The translations under genes and the position numbers were made by a program. The notes beneath the pieces are model-generated. The model searched no databases, was not told where the DNA came from, and saw only the letters and a list, made by a program, of their open reading frames with translations. A DNA stretch of 64,000 nt from Shinella lacus (GTDB lineage: Bacteria; Pseudomonadota; Alphaproteobacteria; Rhizobiales; Rhizobiaceae): positions 620,001-684,000 of the forward strand of contig NZ_WHSB02000003.1 of the NCBI RefSeq assembly GCF_010994755.1, written 5' to 3'. Shown here in pieces: positions 1 through 8,279 of this stretch (position 1 is the first letter of the stretch; every line of letters begins with the position of its first letter).

Positions 1-2776
1 CCGGCACCTTTCCGATGAACGCCACCTCGATATATTGCGAATGGGATGTCAGGAACGGATAGCCGAGGAACCAGGCCCCGATCCCGGTCGCCGCCGCCAG
101 CAGCAGGCCAAAACCCATCCAGCGCAGCGGCAGGATGCGCAGCCGGTCTTCCGCCCAGCGCACGCCGCCCGCCAGATATTGCAGCAGGAAGGCGATCGCC
201 ATGGTGATGCCCGCGGCAAAACCGCCACCCGGCAGGTCATGGCCGCGCAGGAAGAGATAGACCGAGAAGGTGATCACCACCGGGAACATCCACTGCATGA
301 TGACCGAGGGCACGAGCAGGTAGTCGCGCACCGTATCGCCGGCCGAGCGCTCGGGGCGTTCCGCGTCATAGGCGTTCTGGATGCGCTGCTGCTCCGGCTT
401 CTCGATGCTGTCGGCTGCGGGACGGAAACGACGCAGCAGCGCGAAGACCGTCAGTGCGACGATCGCGAGCACCGCGATCTCGCCCATCGTGTCGAAGCCG
501 CGGAAGTCGACGAGGATGACGTTGACGACATTGCGCCCGCCACCTTCCGTATAGGCCTTTTCGAGGAAGTAGCTGGCGATCGCGTCCGGCACCGGCTGTT
601 TCATGATGGCGTAGGAGAAGATGAACATGCCGAAGCCGCAGGAGATCGCCAGCAGGAAATCGCGGAAACGGCGGCTGCGCGCGGCGAGCGACACGGAGTT
701 GTCGACTTTTTCCGAGCGCTTGGGCAGCCAGCGCAGGCCGAGCAGCAGCAGGACTGTCGTGACGATTTCGACCAGAAGCTGGGTGATGGCGAGGTCGGGC
801 GCCGACAGCCAGACGAAGGTGATGCAGGTGGTGATGCCGGCACCGCCGAGCAGGACGAGGGCGGCAAGCCGGTGATACTTCGCCTGGTAGGCGGCGGCGA
901 GCGCGCAGAAGGCGCCGACGCACCAGACGGCGGCGAAGATCGGGTCGACATCGCCGAATTCCGGCGGTTTTGGTGTGAAGCCGGCGAGATAGAGCGGCAC
1001 GACGCCGGCAAGCAGTCCCGCGGCTGCGACGAGGCGCAGCTGCGGCTGGAGATTGCGCGTGCCGAGGTGGCTTTCCAGCCAGCGCGCCCATTTCCACGAC
1101 ACCGTCACGAGCACGCGCTCGAAGATGCGCTGGCCGCCGAGATGGCGGAACAGCGGCGGCCCGTCATCGCATTTGGCGAGATAATCCTTCAGCACCGCAT
1201 AGAGCGCCGCGCCGCCGATGAGCGCGATCATGCTCATGATCAGCGGCGTGTTGATGCCGTGCCAGACAGCGAGGCTGTAATCCGGCGTGCGCTCGCCCAG
1301 CACCGAGACGACGGCGGAATGCAGGAACGGGCCGATCGACAGGCTGGGGATGATGCCGACGACGAGGCAGGCGAGCACGAGGAACTCGATCGGGAAGCGC
1401 ATCCAGTGCGGCGGCTCGTGCGGCTTGGGCTTGGGCAGGTCGACGGGCGGCGGGCCGAAGAACACCATGTGGATGAAGCGGAGCGAATAGGCGACGGAGA
1501 AGGCGCCGGCCAGCGTCGCGACATAGGGCAGGATGCGGTCGAGCACGGAATCGGCGTGTGTTTCAACGGCTTCCGCGAAGAACATCTCCTTGGAGATGAA
1601 GCCGTTTAGGAGCGGCACCCCGGCCATGGCCGCACTCGCCACCATGGCGAGCGTGCCGGTGATCGGCAGGTATTTGAAGAGCCCGCTTAATCGTCGCATG
1701 TCGCGGGTGCCGGTCTCGTGGTCGATGATGCCGGCGGCCATGAAGAGCGAGGCCTTGAAGGTCGCGTGGTTGACCATGTGGAAGATCGCGGCGACGGCGG
1801 CGAGCGGACTGCCGAGGCTCAGCAGCGTCGTGATGAGGCCGAGATGGCTGATCGTCGAATAGGCGAGCAGGCCCTTCAGGTCCTGCTGGAACATCGCGAA
1901 ATAGGCACCGAGGATCAGCGTGCTGATGCCGGCAATGCCGAGCAGCATGAACCATTCATAGGTGCCAGACAGCGGCGGCCAGAAGCGCACCAGAAGGAAG
2001 ACGCCCGCCTTCACCATTGTCGCGGAATGCAGGTAGGCCGAGACCGGCGTCGGCGCGGCCATGGCATTCGGCAGCCAGAAATGGAACGGCACCTGCGCGC
2101 TCTTGGTCAGGGCGCCGATGAGGATCAGCACCAGCGACGTCAGGTAGAGCGGATGGGCCTTGATCTTCTCGCCGGCGGCAAGCACCACGTCGAGATCGTA
2201 GCTGCCGGCGATATGGCCGAGCACGATGAGGCCGGCGAGCAGGCAGAAGCCGCCGATGCCGGTGATCGTCAGCGCCATGCGCGCGCCGTCACGCGCGGCG
2301 GCATTGTGGTGCCAGTAGCTGATCAGGAGGAAGGAGAAGATGCTGGTGAGTTCCCAGAACACCGAGAGCAGGATGATGTTGCCCGACAGCACGATGCCGA
2401 GCATCGAGCCCATGAAGGCGAGCAGGAACGAGAAGAAGCGCGGGACCGGGTCCTCTTCCGACATGTAATACCGCGCATAGAGCACGACGAGGCAGCCGAT
2501 GCCGGTGACGAGCATGGCGAAGAGCCAGGCGAAACCATCCATGCGCAGCGTGACGTTCAGGCCGAGCTGCGGAAGCCATTGCAGATCGACGCGGACCTTG
2601 CCGCCATCGCGCACCGCGGGGTAGAGCACCGCCGTCATGACGAAGCCGGCAAAGGCGACGACGCCCGCCATGCGCGCCGCGAGCACCCGCGAATCCGTCC
2701 GCAGCAGAATGGTCGCGGCGAGGCTTCCCGCGAAGGGAAGGCAGACCAGCAGGACCAGAATCATTTCACCTGTCAT
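1..2776 (-). CDS. phaA: Monovalent cation/H+ antiporter subunit A with MrpB-like C-terminus (PhaA/MrpA), 3' end off the window
   Basis: The minus-strand frame opens at ATG 2776 and runs uninterrupted past the left edge, giving at least 925 residues. It is almost entirely membrane helices. The N-terminal two thirds read as an NADH-ubiquinone oxidoreductase chain 5/L-like antiporter core, with motifs such as FWELTSIFSFLLISYWHHN and VNHATFKASLFMAAG. The last part read before the edge (about residues 830-880, LRGHDLPGGGFAAG) is the MnhB/MrpB domain, so this is the fused A-B subunit typical of rhizobial Pha systems. The Mrp complex exports Na+ or K+ in exchange for protons across the inner membrane and supports pH and salt tolerance. 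The remaining mrp subunits should lie beyond position 1. No good ribosome binding site is seen before ATG 2776; an in-frame ATG at 2764 is an alternative. Confidence 0.93.
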   Translation of the reverse strand, partial: MTGEMILVLLVCLPFAGSLAATILLRTDSRVLAARMAGVVAFAGFVMTAVLYPAVRDGGKVRVDLQWLPQLGLNVTLRMDGFAWLFAMLVTGIGCLVVLYARYYMSEEDPVPRFFSFLLAFMGSMLGIVLSGNIILLSVFWELTSIFSFLLISYWHHNAAARDGARMALTITGIGGFCLLAGLIVLGHIAGSYDLDVVLAAGEKIKAHPLYLTSLVLILIGALTKSAQVPFHFWLPNAMAAPTPVSAYLHSATMVKAGVFLLVRFWPPLSGTYEWFMLLGIAGISTLILGAYFAMFQQDLKGLLAYSTISHLGLITTLLSLGSPLAAVAAIFHMVNHATFKASLFMAAGIIDHETGTRDMRRLSGLFKYLPITGTLAMVASAAMAGVPLLNGFISKEMFFAEAVETHADSVLDRILPYVATLAGAFSVAYSLRFIHMVFFGPPPVDLPKPKPHEPPHWMRFPIEFLVLACLVVGIIPSLSIGPFLHSAVVSVLGERTPDYSLAVWHGINTPLIMSMIALIGGAALYAVLKDYLAKCDDGPPLFRHLGGQRIFERVLVTVSWKWARWLESHLGTRNLQPQLRLVAAAGLLAGVVPLYLAGFTPKPPEFGDVDPIFAAVWCVGAFCALAAAYQAKYHRLAALVLLGGAGITTCITFVWLSAPDLAITQLLVEIVTTVLLLLGLRWLPKRSEKVDNSVSLAARSRRFRDFLLAISCGFGMFIFSYAIMKQPVPDAIASYFLEKAYTEGGGRNVVNVILVDFRGFDTMGEIAVLAIVALTVFALLRRFRPAADSIEKPEQQRIQNAYDAERPERSAGDTVRDYLLVPSVIMQWMFPVVITFSVYLFLRGHDLPGGGFAAGITMAIAFLLQYLAGGVRWAEDRLRILPLRWMGFGLLLAAATGIGAWFLGYPFLTSHSQYIEVAFIGKVP

Positions 2777-2873
2777 CGTTTAAATCGATCGCTTTACGTC
2801 AGAGCTTCTCACGCCGGCATGCCGGCGACATCGGGAAGACCGCGCGCGATCGACGGGACGATCGAAGCGGTCG

Positions 2874-3254
2874 TCAGGCGAAATGGAACGGAGGGGCACG
2901 GGCCCCGCGCGTTTCGATGCGGCCGCTACCGCAGCGGCACTGCGGAACGATGGCGACAGCGACGTCCGCGTCCGCCACGTGCAAAACGCCTTGCCCCGGC
3001 GGACAGCCGATGCCGTCGCCGCCGTCAAGCTGCGTGACCTTGCCGGCGACGGGGCGCTTGCGGCACTCCAGGTCGGCAAGTGCAGATGGATGACCAAAAG
3101 TCTTCTGCGTGCCGTAACGAAGCAATTTAGAGCTGGCGCTGACGGCAGAAGGTGCGGACAGCGTGGATATCAACAGCAAAAGACAGGTGAACGTGGCGCA
3201 GAAAAGGCGGAAAGCCCGACGAACCGGTCGATGCTGTTGCCCTGTTGCTGCCAA
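2874..3254 (-). CDS. Small secreted protein of unknown function
   Basis: This encodes 126 residues. An arginine-rich start is followed by a hydrophobic run (TCLLLLISTL) and an Ala-Ser-Ala-Ser-like cleavage region near residue 42, which looks like a signal peptide, so the mature protein would be about 85 residues in the periplasm or outside. The mature part contains LECRKRP, DGGDGIGC and VPQCRC, so several cysteines could form disulfides. I do not recognise a family. It is transcribed toward the antiporter gene, with a gap of about 100 bases. Codon choice and the signal peptide favour a real gene over the overlapping frames. The exact start is uncertain. Confidence 0.55.
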   Translation of the reverse strand: MAATGQQHRPVRRAFRLFCATFTCLLLLISTLSAPSAVSASSKLLRYGTQKTFGHPSALADLECRKRPVAGKVTQLDGGDGIGCPPGQGVLHVADADVAVAIVPQCRCGSGRIETRGARAPPFHFA

Positions 3255-3677
3255 ACGCCCTGCCTCTCGATTTCGTCGTCCGCGTTGAATATTCTCTCAT
3301 CCGGACAATACGTTGGCGGGCTCGACACTGTCCACCCGCCAGCATGAAACTTTTCCAAAATTACGCCGATTTGCCGCAACCTGGGGCATGATTTTCTTAC
3401 CATGCGGGCTGAAGGCCAGGATGCCGCGGCCGGCTCGGCTTGATGCCCTGTCGCTTTCGGCGCATTCTAGTCTTGCGAATCGCATGAAGCAGACCTGCTC
3501 CAGGAAGGGCCTTGCCCCGGAGCGTATGGTGCGTCGAATATCTGGACCTGCCGGTCGAACGCTCCCGGCCCTCCAGCGAGTTCCGTGTCCCGGTCCTGCC
3601 TGCACATCCTGCGCGGCACATTGGCGACATGGCGTCAGTCAACCCTTGAACGGGCAACTCTTGAACGGGGATTAGCG
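3255..3677. other. Intergenic stretch without a recognised gene
   Basis: About 420 bases with only short overlapping open frames on both strands, none with a convincing ribosome binding site, domain or composition. The only structure noticed is a tandem direct repeat, CTTGAACGGG at 3645-3654 and again at 3660-3669, just before the DUF2934 gene. The second copy contributes the GGGG that may serve as its ribosome binding site. No tRNA-like or terminator structure was seen. Confidence 0.5.
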
Positions 3678-4001
3678 ATGTCGGATGTGCGTTTGGAATG
3701 GATCAGCAAGCGAGCCTATGCGATCTGGGAAGAGGCCGGCCGGCCGCATGGCCAGGACGCCGAACATTGGGAACAGGCCGCGCGCGAGCGCGACGAGTTC
3801 GAGCGCGTGGCGCTCGCCGAGGATCCCAAGCCGGCCAGTGCGAAAAAGCCGCTGATCGAGATCTCCAAGAAGGCGCAGACGAAAAAGTCCGAGGCGAAGC
3901 CGAAGAAGAAGGCGGATGCCGGCGCCGAAAAACCCGTCGCCGCCAAGGCCGTCGCAAAAGCGAAATCGGCCAAGGGCGCGGCGAACAGCAAGCCGATCTG
4001 A
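3678..4001 (+). CDS. DUF2934 domain protein with basic Lys/Ala tail
   Basis: This encodes 107 residues. The N-terminal 40 residues (ISKRAYAIWEEAGRPHGQD, then HWEQAARER) match the short DUF2934 helical domain common in rhizobia. The C-terminal 60 residues are dominated by Lys, Ala, Pro and Glu (for example KPKKKADAGAEK) and resemble histone H1-like tails. The function of the family is not known; a nucleic-acid contact by the tail is only a guess. ATG 3678 is chosen because DUF2934 begins just after it and GGGG precedes it; longer in-frame upstream starts would add non-conserved sequence. It converges on the ATP-grasp gene, with 6 bases between stops. Confidence 0.8.
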   Translation: MSDVRLEWISKRAYAIWEEAGRPHGQDAEHWEQAARERDEFERVALAEDPKPASAKKPLIEISKKAQTKKSEAKPKKKADAGAEKPVAAKAVAKAKSAKGAANSKPI

Positions 4002-4007
4002 CCGGCT

Positions 4008-5054
4008 TCAGAGTGTCGCAAGGGTTCGGTTGGTGATGGCGCCCGCATAGGCGTCGCGCTGGGCGACCTTCTGCTCCAGCGCGGCGATGATGCTGTCGGC
4101 AAAATCGATGTCGTAGAGATCGAGCATCACGTTGAGGCCGCCCGGCGTGAAGACGTTGATCTCCAGAATCTTGTCGCCAACGATATCGAGGCCGACGAGG
4201 AACATGCCGTCCTCAACGAGTTTGGGCCGCACCATGTCCGCAATCGCAAGGATTTCCGGCGTGATCTCGACGGAGACCGCGGTGCCGGCCGCGTGGATGT
4301 TCGAGCGCACCTCGCCCTTGGCCGGCACCCGGCGGATCGCGGCATACTTGCCGTCGCGCTCCAGCGGCCGGCCGTTCATCAGGAAGAGCCGGATGTCGCC
4401 CTCGGTCGCGGCGGGCAGGTAGTTCTGCGCGATGAGATAACCCTCGCCGCTGACGGCCTCGAAGATCTGGTTGAGGTTTGCCTCGTCGGGAGAGCCGATC
4501 TTGAAGACGTTCTTGCCGCCGGAGCCCTGGAGCGGCTTCATGATGACGCCCTCCTTGTGGGTGTCGATGAAGGTGCGGATTTCGTCGATGCTCTTGGAAA
4601 TCAGCGTTTCCGGCCGCACGGCGCGCGGAAAACCCTGGAAATAGAGCTTGTTCTGCGCCAGCGACAGGCCGTCCGGATCGTTGACGACGATGGTCCCGCG
4701 CGCCGCCGCAAGCCGGCCGAACATCGCGCCGACATGGGCCGCCCAGGGCCGGTCGTCGGCATCGAGCGACGGGTCGTTGCGCAGGAACAGCACGTCGACA
4801 TCGCTCGTGTCCATCGTCTCGATGGCAGTGTCATCGCCCTGGAGGGCCGCGTGAAAACTCTCCGCCTTCTTGTAGCGTTTTCCCGGCAGCACGCGGCCGC
4901 GCACCGACAGGCTGTCATCGGCCCTGAGCACGAAATCGCCCGGCGTCACGTAGCAGATCTCATGCCCGCGCCCGAGTGCGGCCATGGCAAGGCCGGTGGT
5001 GGTATAGGTCGAGGTTTCCCCCTCGATCGAATTGACGAAAAAGGCGATACGCAT
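4008..5054 (-). CDS. ATP-grasp ligase, glutathione synthetase (GshB)-like
   Basis: This encodes 348 residues. The N-terminus MRIAFFVNSIEGE and the central ATP-grasp elements (GVIMKPLQGSGGKNVF, EGYLIAQNYLP, GDIRLFLMNG, then FLVGLDIVGDKILEINVFTPGG with its Glu-x-Asn metal site) match the GshB-like carboxylate-amine ligase fold. Such enzymes activate a carboxylate as acyl phosphate and join it to an amine. ATG 5054 is preceded by a strong GAGGAGAG site, which decides it over an in-frame TTG at 5069. It is the last gene of an operon with a DUF1704 metallopeptidase (11-base gap) and an N-formylglutamate amidohydrolase-like gene. That linkage suggests this is a paralogue with its own substrate rather than the housekeeping glutathione synthetase. 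Confidence 0.85.
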   Translation of the reverse strand: MRIAFFVNSIEGETSTYTTTGLAMAALGRGHEICYVTPGDFVLRADDSLSVRGRVLPGKRYKKAESFHAALQGDDTAIETMDTSDVDVLFLRNDPSLDADDRPWAAHVGAMFGRLAAARGTIVVNDPDGLSLAQNKLYFQGFPRAVRPETLISKSIDEIRTFIDTHKEGVIMKPLQGSGGKNVFKIGSPDEANLNQIFEAVSGEGYLIAQNYLPAATEGDIRLFLMNGRPLERDGKYAAIRRVPAKGEVRSNIHAAGTAVSVEITPEILAIADMVRPKLVEDGMFLVGLDIVGDKILEINVFTPGGLNVMLDLYDIDFADSIIAALEQKVAQRDAYAGAITNRTLATL

Positions 5055-5065
5055 TGTTGCTCTCC

Positions 5066-6958
5066 TCAAGCTTCGAGCATTGTCAGGGGTGTCAGTCCGG
5101 CACGGGCGCGCTCCAGCCTTGCGCGCCCGCGATCGGTTTCGAGACAGAGTGGCCGCAGGATCGGCGCCTTCAGCAGGCCGCGGGCGCCGAGTTCCTCCAT
5201 CACGCTGAAATGGCCTGCCGAAATCTTGCCCATCCAGAACGGATCGAGCGCCCCGCCACCCTTCAGATGGCTCAGCAGCGAGAGCAGCCCGCGCAGATAG
5301 ATGGCGTCCTTGGCGAGCCCCCCGCCGCGGAAGACGCGCAGCAGCAGGCCGAAGGCGGTCTCGGCGTCGAAATCGTAATCCTGCGTCAGCGTGCGAAAGC
5401 TCTCGACGAATGAGGCACCGGCGAGCATCAGGTCGCAGCCGACGACACGGGCGGCGAGCAGCCGCAGCCGCTCCGGCGTGAAGCCGCCGGCGAGGAATTC
5501 GGCGAAGACCGCCAGCCCTTCCTGCATGCCCTCATAGCCCGAAAGACCGGTGCGGAAGACGCGCAGGCCCTGCGCCGAGCCGTTGAAATAGGTGAGCAGG
5601 TGCACGCCGACCTCGTGGCTCAGCAGCGCATCGACGCGGTGGCGCATCATGCGCGTGCGCCGCGAAATCAGCAGGCGGCGACCGGAAACGAGCAGGCCGG
5701 CCGGCACGTCGTCGCGCAATTCGATCGCCGCGTCGAAACCGTCATAATGCTGATGATAGTGCATCATCATGGAGCGCGCCTTGCGCTCGACATAGAAGCA
5801 ATCCACCACCTCGTCGTCATCGGCGAGCGCCGGCATGCGCTTGGCATTGCCCGTGCCGTCGAGAACCTCGGCAGCGGCCTTGCGCAGCGATGGCTCGACG
5901 GGACCGTAGAGCGCGCGGCCGAACTCGACGAAACGCGCCTTCTCCCGCTCGCCGATCAGCGTCAGTTGCAGGTCGAGTTCCTGCTGCTTTTCGCGGTAGA
6001 TCTGGTGCAGGACGGGATCTTCCAGCCGGTCGAGCGAAATAGAATAGAGGCGGCGCTTCTGCCCCTCCACCAGGAGGGGCAGCGGACGGTAGAGGAAGCG
6101 CGGCGGCCGGTCGTAATGGTTGGCCTTGAATTCCTGCCAAGCGGCGTTTGCGTTGATCGGCGTTACGGCCAGCAGGAAATCGAAGCTGGAGGCGACATCG
6201 TCCATGCCGCGATCGGCCCGCTCGACCGCGTCGATGAAGGCCTTGCGGCCGAAGGCCCGGTAGGTGGCGGGTTTCGGAAAACCGTCCGCCTCCAGAAAGG
6301 CCGCGAAGGCGCGCAGGCCGGCGTCGAGGAAATTGTCGACCAGGCGTTCGCGCAGGTCCGGATAGGTGGCGTCGGATCCCGTGACGCGATAGATCGGCGC
6401 GAAGCGCAGGGTCAGAAGCGGCAGCTTGAGGTTTAGAAGCTCCGGCCGCGCGCAGGGATCGTCTTCCGCCGCGCAAAGCTCGACATGCGGCGTGCGGAAG
6501 CGGGCCTCGAACGCCTCCACCGCCGTCTCGAACGCCTCCATTGCCCGCCTGGCTGCGGGCTGGCGCGTCGCCGAGAGCATGACCTCGAAGGGCTGGAGGA
6601 ACGGCGCATCGTCGGACAGCAGCCGGTCGCGCTGCAACTCGTCCACGTCGAGCAGCACGAAGGTGCCGAATTTCTTGCGCAGCGCCGCGGCAATCGGGGC
6701 AATAAGCTCGACGGCGTCCTCAATGCGCGGCGTGACGAGATAGGAGGCGTTCGCGGCGGCGACCTCGCGCGCCACGACATGGGTGTCCGGCTCGCCGACA
6801 TGCAGGCAGAGAAACGGCAGCGGCCGGTCGATATGCAGGCGCCCGCCATCCAAGTCGCGGCGCACCGGCTTGCCGGCCTCTAGCGCTTCGATCACGTCCT
6901 GAACAAGCGTCTTTTCCTGCTTCTGGCGCGGCTTGCGCGCCGTCTTCGCTGGGCTCAT
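5066..6958 (-). CDS. DUF1704 family zinc metallopeptidase ('flavohemoglobin expression-modulating QEGLA motif protein')
   Basis: This encodes 630 residues. The catalytic signature HEVGVH (H448, E449, H453) is followed about 30 residues later by MQEGLAVFAE, the QEGLA motif whose Glu is the likely third zinc ligand. DUF1704 also includes the eukaryotic tubulin tyrosine carboxypeptidases (MATCAP), so a carboxypeptidase-type reaction is a reasonable expectation. The bacterial substrate is not known, and the old name rests on an indirect phenotype. The N-terminus starts with a Lys/Arg-rich stretch (SPAKTARKPRQKQEK). ATG 6958 overlaps the upstream amidohydrolase stop as ATGA, which makes translational coupling likely and rules out the 94-residue longer reading. 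Confidence 0.9.
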   Translation of the reverse strand: MSPAKTARKPRQKQEKTLVQDVIEALEAGKPVRRDLDGGRLHIDRPLPFLCLHVGEPDTHVVAREVAAANASYLVTPRIEDAVELIAPIAAALRKKFGTFVLLDVDELQRDRLLSDDAPFLQPFEVMLSATRQPAARRAMEAFETAVEAFEARFRTPHVELCAAEDDPCARPELLNLKLPLLTLRFAPIYRVTGSDATYPDLRERLVDNFLDAGLRAFAAFLEADGFPKPATYRAFGRKAFIDAVERADRGMDDVASSFDFLLAVTPINANAAWQEFKANHYDRPPRFLYRPLPLLVEGQKRRLYSISLDRLEDPVLHQIYREKQQELDLQLTLIGEREKARFVEFGRALYGPVEPSLRKAAAEVLDGTGNAKRMPALADDDEVVDCFYVERKARSMMMHYHQHYDGFDAAIELRDDVPAGLLVSGRRLLISRRTRMMRHRVDALLSHEVGVHLLTYFNGSAQGLRVFRTGLSGYEGMQEGLAVFAEFLAGGFTPERLRLLAARVVGCDLMLAGASFVESFRTLTQDYDFDAETAFGLLLRVFRGGGLAKDAIYLRGLLSLLSHLKGGGALDPFWMGKISAGHFSVMEELGARGLLKAPILRPLCLETDRGRARLERARAGLTPLTMLEA

Positions 6959-7767
6959 GCGACCTCCCGCAGCGCCCGTTCGAGCACCGGCGCAGCGCCC
7001 GCGACGAGCGCCTGAAGGGCTGCGAGCGCCTGCCAGTCCGGCGCACCGGTCCACTCGTCCATGAAGACTTTCTTGAATTCGACGGCGATGGCACAGCCGT
7101 TTTGCGGGAAACGCTCGTGGATGAAGCGCGTCTGCTCGCCGCGCCCCTCGAAGGCAATGTTCTCGCGCACGTCCAGCCTGCGGCCGAGAAAATCGAAATC
7201 GGCGGCGAAGTTCATGAAGGCGTCGACCACCGGCGCCCATCGGGACCGATCCATCGAGGAGGTGCCGATGTTGATTTCCGGCGCGTCGCTCGTTTCGGTC
7301 GGCGGCGCCGAAGGGCCGGCGCGGCGGTGGTTGTAGCTGTGCATGTCCAGCACGACGAAGCGGCCGTGCTGCGCCTCCACGCCGCGAAGATAGTTTTCCA
7401 GCATGCCGTAATAGGCGTCATGCACGGCGAGGCTTTCGGCAAGCTCGGCCTCCGATGGCGGCGTGCGCCAGACCTTCAGGCCCCAGGCCTGTTCCGGCCG
7501 CAGGTAGATCGCGCCGTCGCGGGCGCGGTTGAGGTCGATCTCGAAGCGGGAGCGGTGGAAGACGATGCGATTGCTGAGGCCGCGAATGGTTTCGGCCGTG
7601 AACGGGTCTTCCTCGCGCAATCGCTCGTTGTCGTCGAGCGCCATGTTCATGAGGAGGTTCTCTCGCACGGCGTGGCCATTGTGGATGGCGGTGCCGACGA
7701 TCGGCGAGGCGCCGCGCTGCGTCGTCCACCAGGCATGCTCGTCTCCGCGGTCGATATCGTCCAACAT
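6955..7767 (-). CDS. N-formylglutamate amidohydrolase family protein
   Basis: This encodes 270 residues. The segment VVLDMHSYNHRRAG carries the Asp-x-His-Ser zinc-site motif of the HutG/N-formylglutamate deformylase family, preceded by HRSRFEIDLNRARDGA. Members hydrolyse N-formyl- or N-acylglutamate-like amides. No other histidine-degradation genes lie nearby, so a role in Hut catabolism is unlikely. ATG 7767 sits behind GGGCGAGGCGA; extending further upstream gives an Arg-rich, non-conserved segment. It is the first gene of the three-gene operon and overlaps the DUF1704 start by ATGA. Confidence 0.88.
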   Translation of the reverse strand: MLDDIDRGDEHAWWTTQRGASPIVGTAIHNGHAVRENLLMNMALDDNERLREEDPFTAETIRGLSNRIVFHRSRFEIDLNRARDGAIYLRPEQAWGLKVWRTPPSEAELAESLAVHDAYYGMLENYLRGVEAQHGRFVVLDMHSYNHRRAGPSAPPTETSDAPEINIGTSSMDRSRWAPVVDAFMNFAADFDFLGRRLDVRENIAFEGRGEQTRFIHERFPQNGCAIAVEFKKVFMDEWTGAPDWQALAALQALVAGAAPVLERALREVA

Positions 7768-7909
7768 TCGCCTCGCCCTGCCCTGTTTCCGTCCGCAAGG
7801 AATGCCCGAGGATGACGTTCGTTCCACCCGTTGCGGTACGATGGCCCCTTGGAGGCGGACGCAAAGCACTCTATCTGAACGGCGACGCGTTTTTTGAACG
7901 AGGATCCCT

Positions 7910-8275
7910 GTGCGCTCGCTCTACATGCTGGCCGGCCTGCTGATGACGGCGCTCGGCATTATCGGCGCTTTCCTGCCCCTGCTCCCGACGACACCCTTCC
8001 TGCTCGTCGCCGTCTGGTGTTTTTCGCGCTCCTCGCCGCGCCTCGAACAATGGCTGCTGAACCACCGCACGCTCGGGCCGCCGCTCCAGAACTGGCGGCG
8101 CGAGGGCGCCATCTCCGCGCGCGCCAAAATCGTCTCCGTCTGCCTTATCGTCGCGAGCTACGGCTTCTTCTACTACCGCACGCAGCCCTCGCTGCTTCTC
8201 GCCGGAACGGTCGCGCTCATCCTGTCGGGAAGCGTGCTGTTCATCCTGACCCGTCCCCTGCCGAAAAGGAGCTGA
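7910..8275 (+). CDS. YbaN/DUF454 family inner membrane protein
   Basis: This encodes 121 residues with two hydrophobic hairpins (about residues 4-35 and 75-115). The conserved family core is GIIGAFLPLLPTTPFLL followed by WCFSRSSPRLEQWL. DUF454 proteins are small inner-membrane proteins of unknown role. GTG 7910 is preceded by GAGGA at 7899-7903. The stop lies 4 bases before the photolyase start, so the two genes are probably co-transcribed. Confidence 0.88.
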   Translation: MRSLYMLAGLLMTALGIIGAFLPLLPTTPFLLVAVWCFSRSSPRLEQWLLNHRTLGPPLQNWRREGAISARAKIVSVCLIVASYGFFYYRTQPSLLLAGTVALILSGSVLFILTRPLPKRS

Positions 8276-8279
8276 AGAG

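Noticed and set aside
35-1609. Long plus-strand open frame of 524 codons
   Set aside because: It is antisense to the antiporter gene. Its Arg/Asp/Glu/His/Gln-rich composition is the usual mirror of a GC-rich hydrophobic coding strand, and the minus frame gives clear MrpA helices.
4008-5054. Assignment as the housekeeping glutathione synthetase gshB
   Set aside because: The fold fits, but the operon with DUF1704 and N-formylglutamate amidohydrolase genes is not the usual gshB context, so the symbol is withheld.
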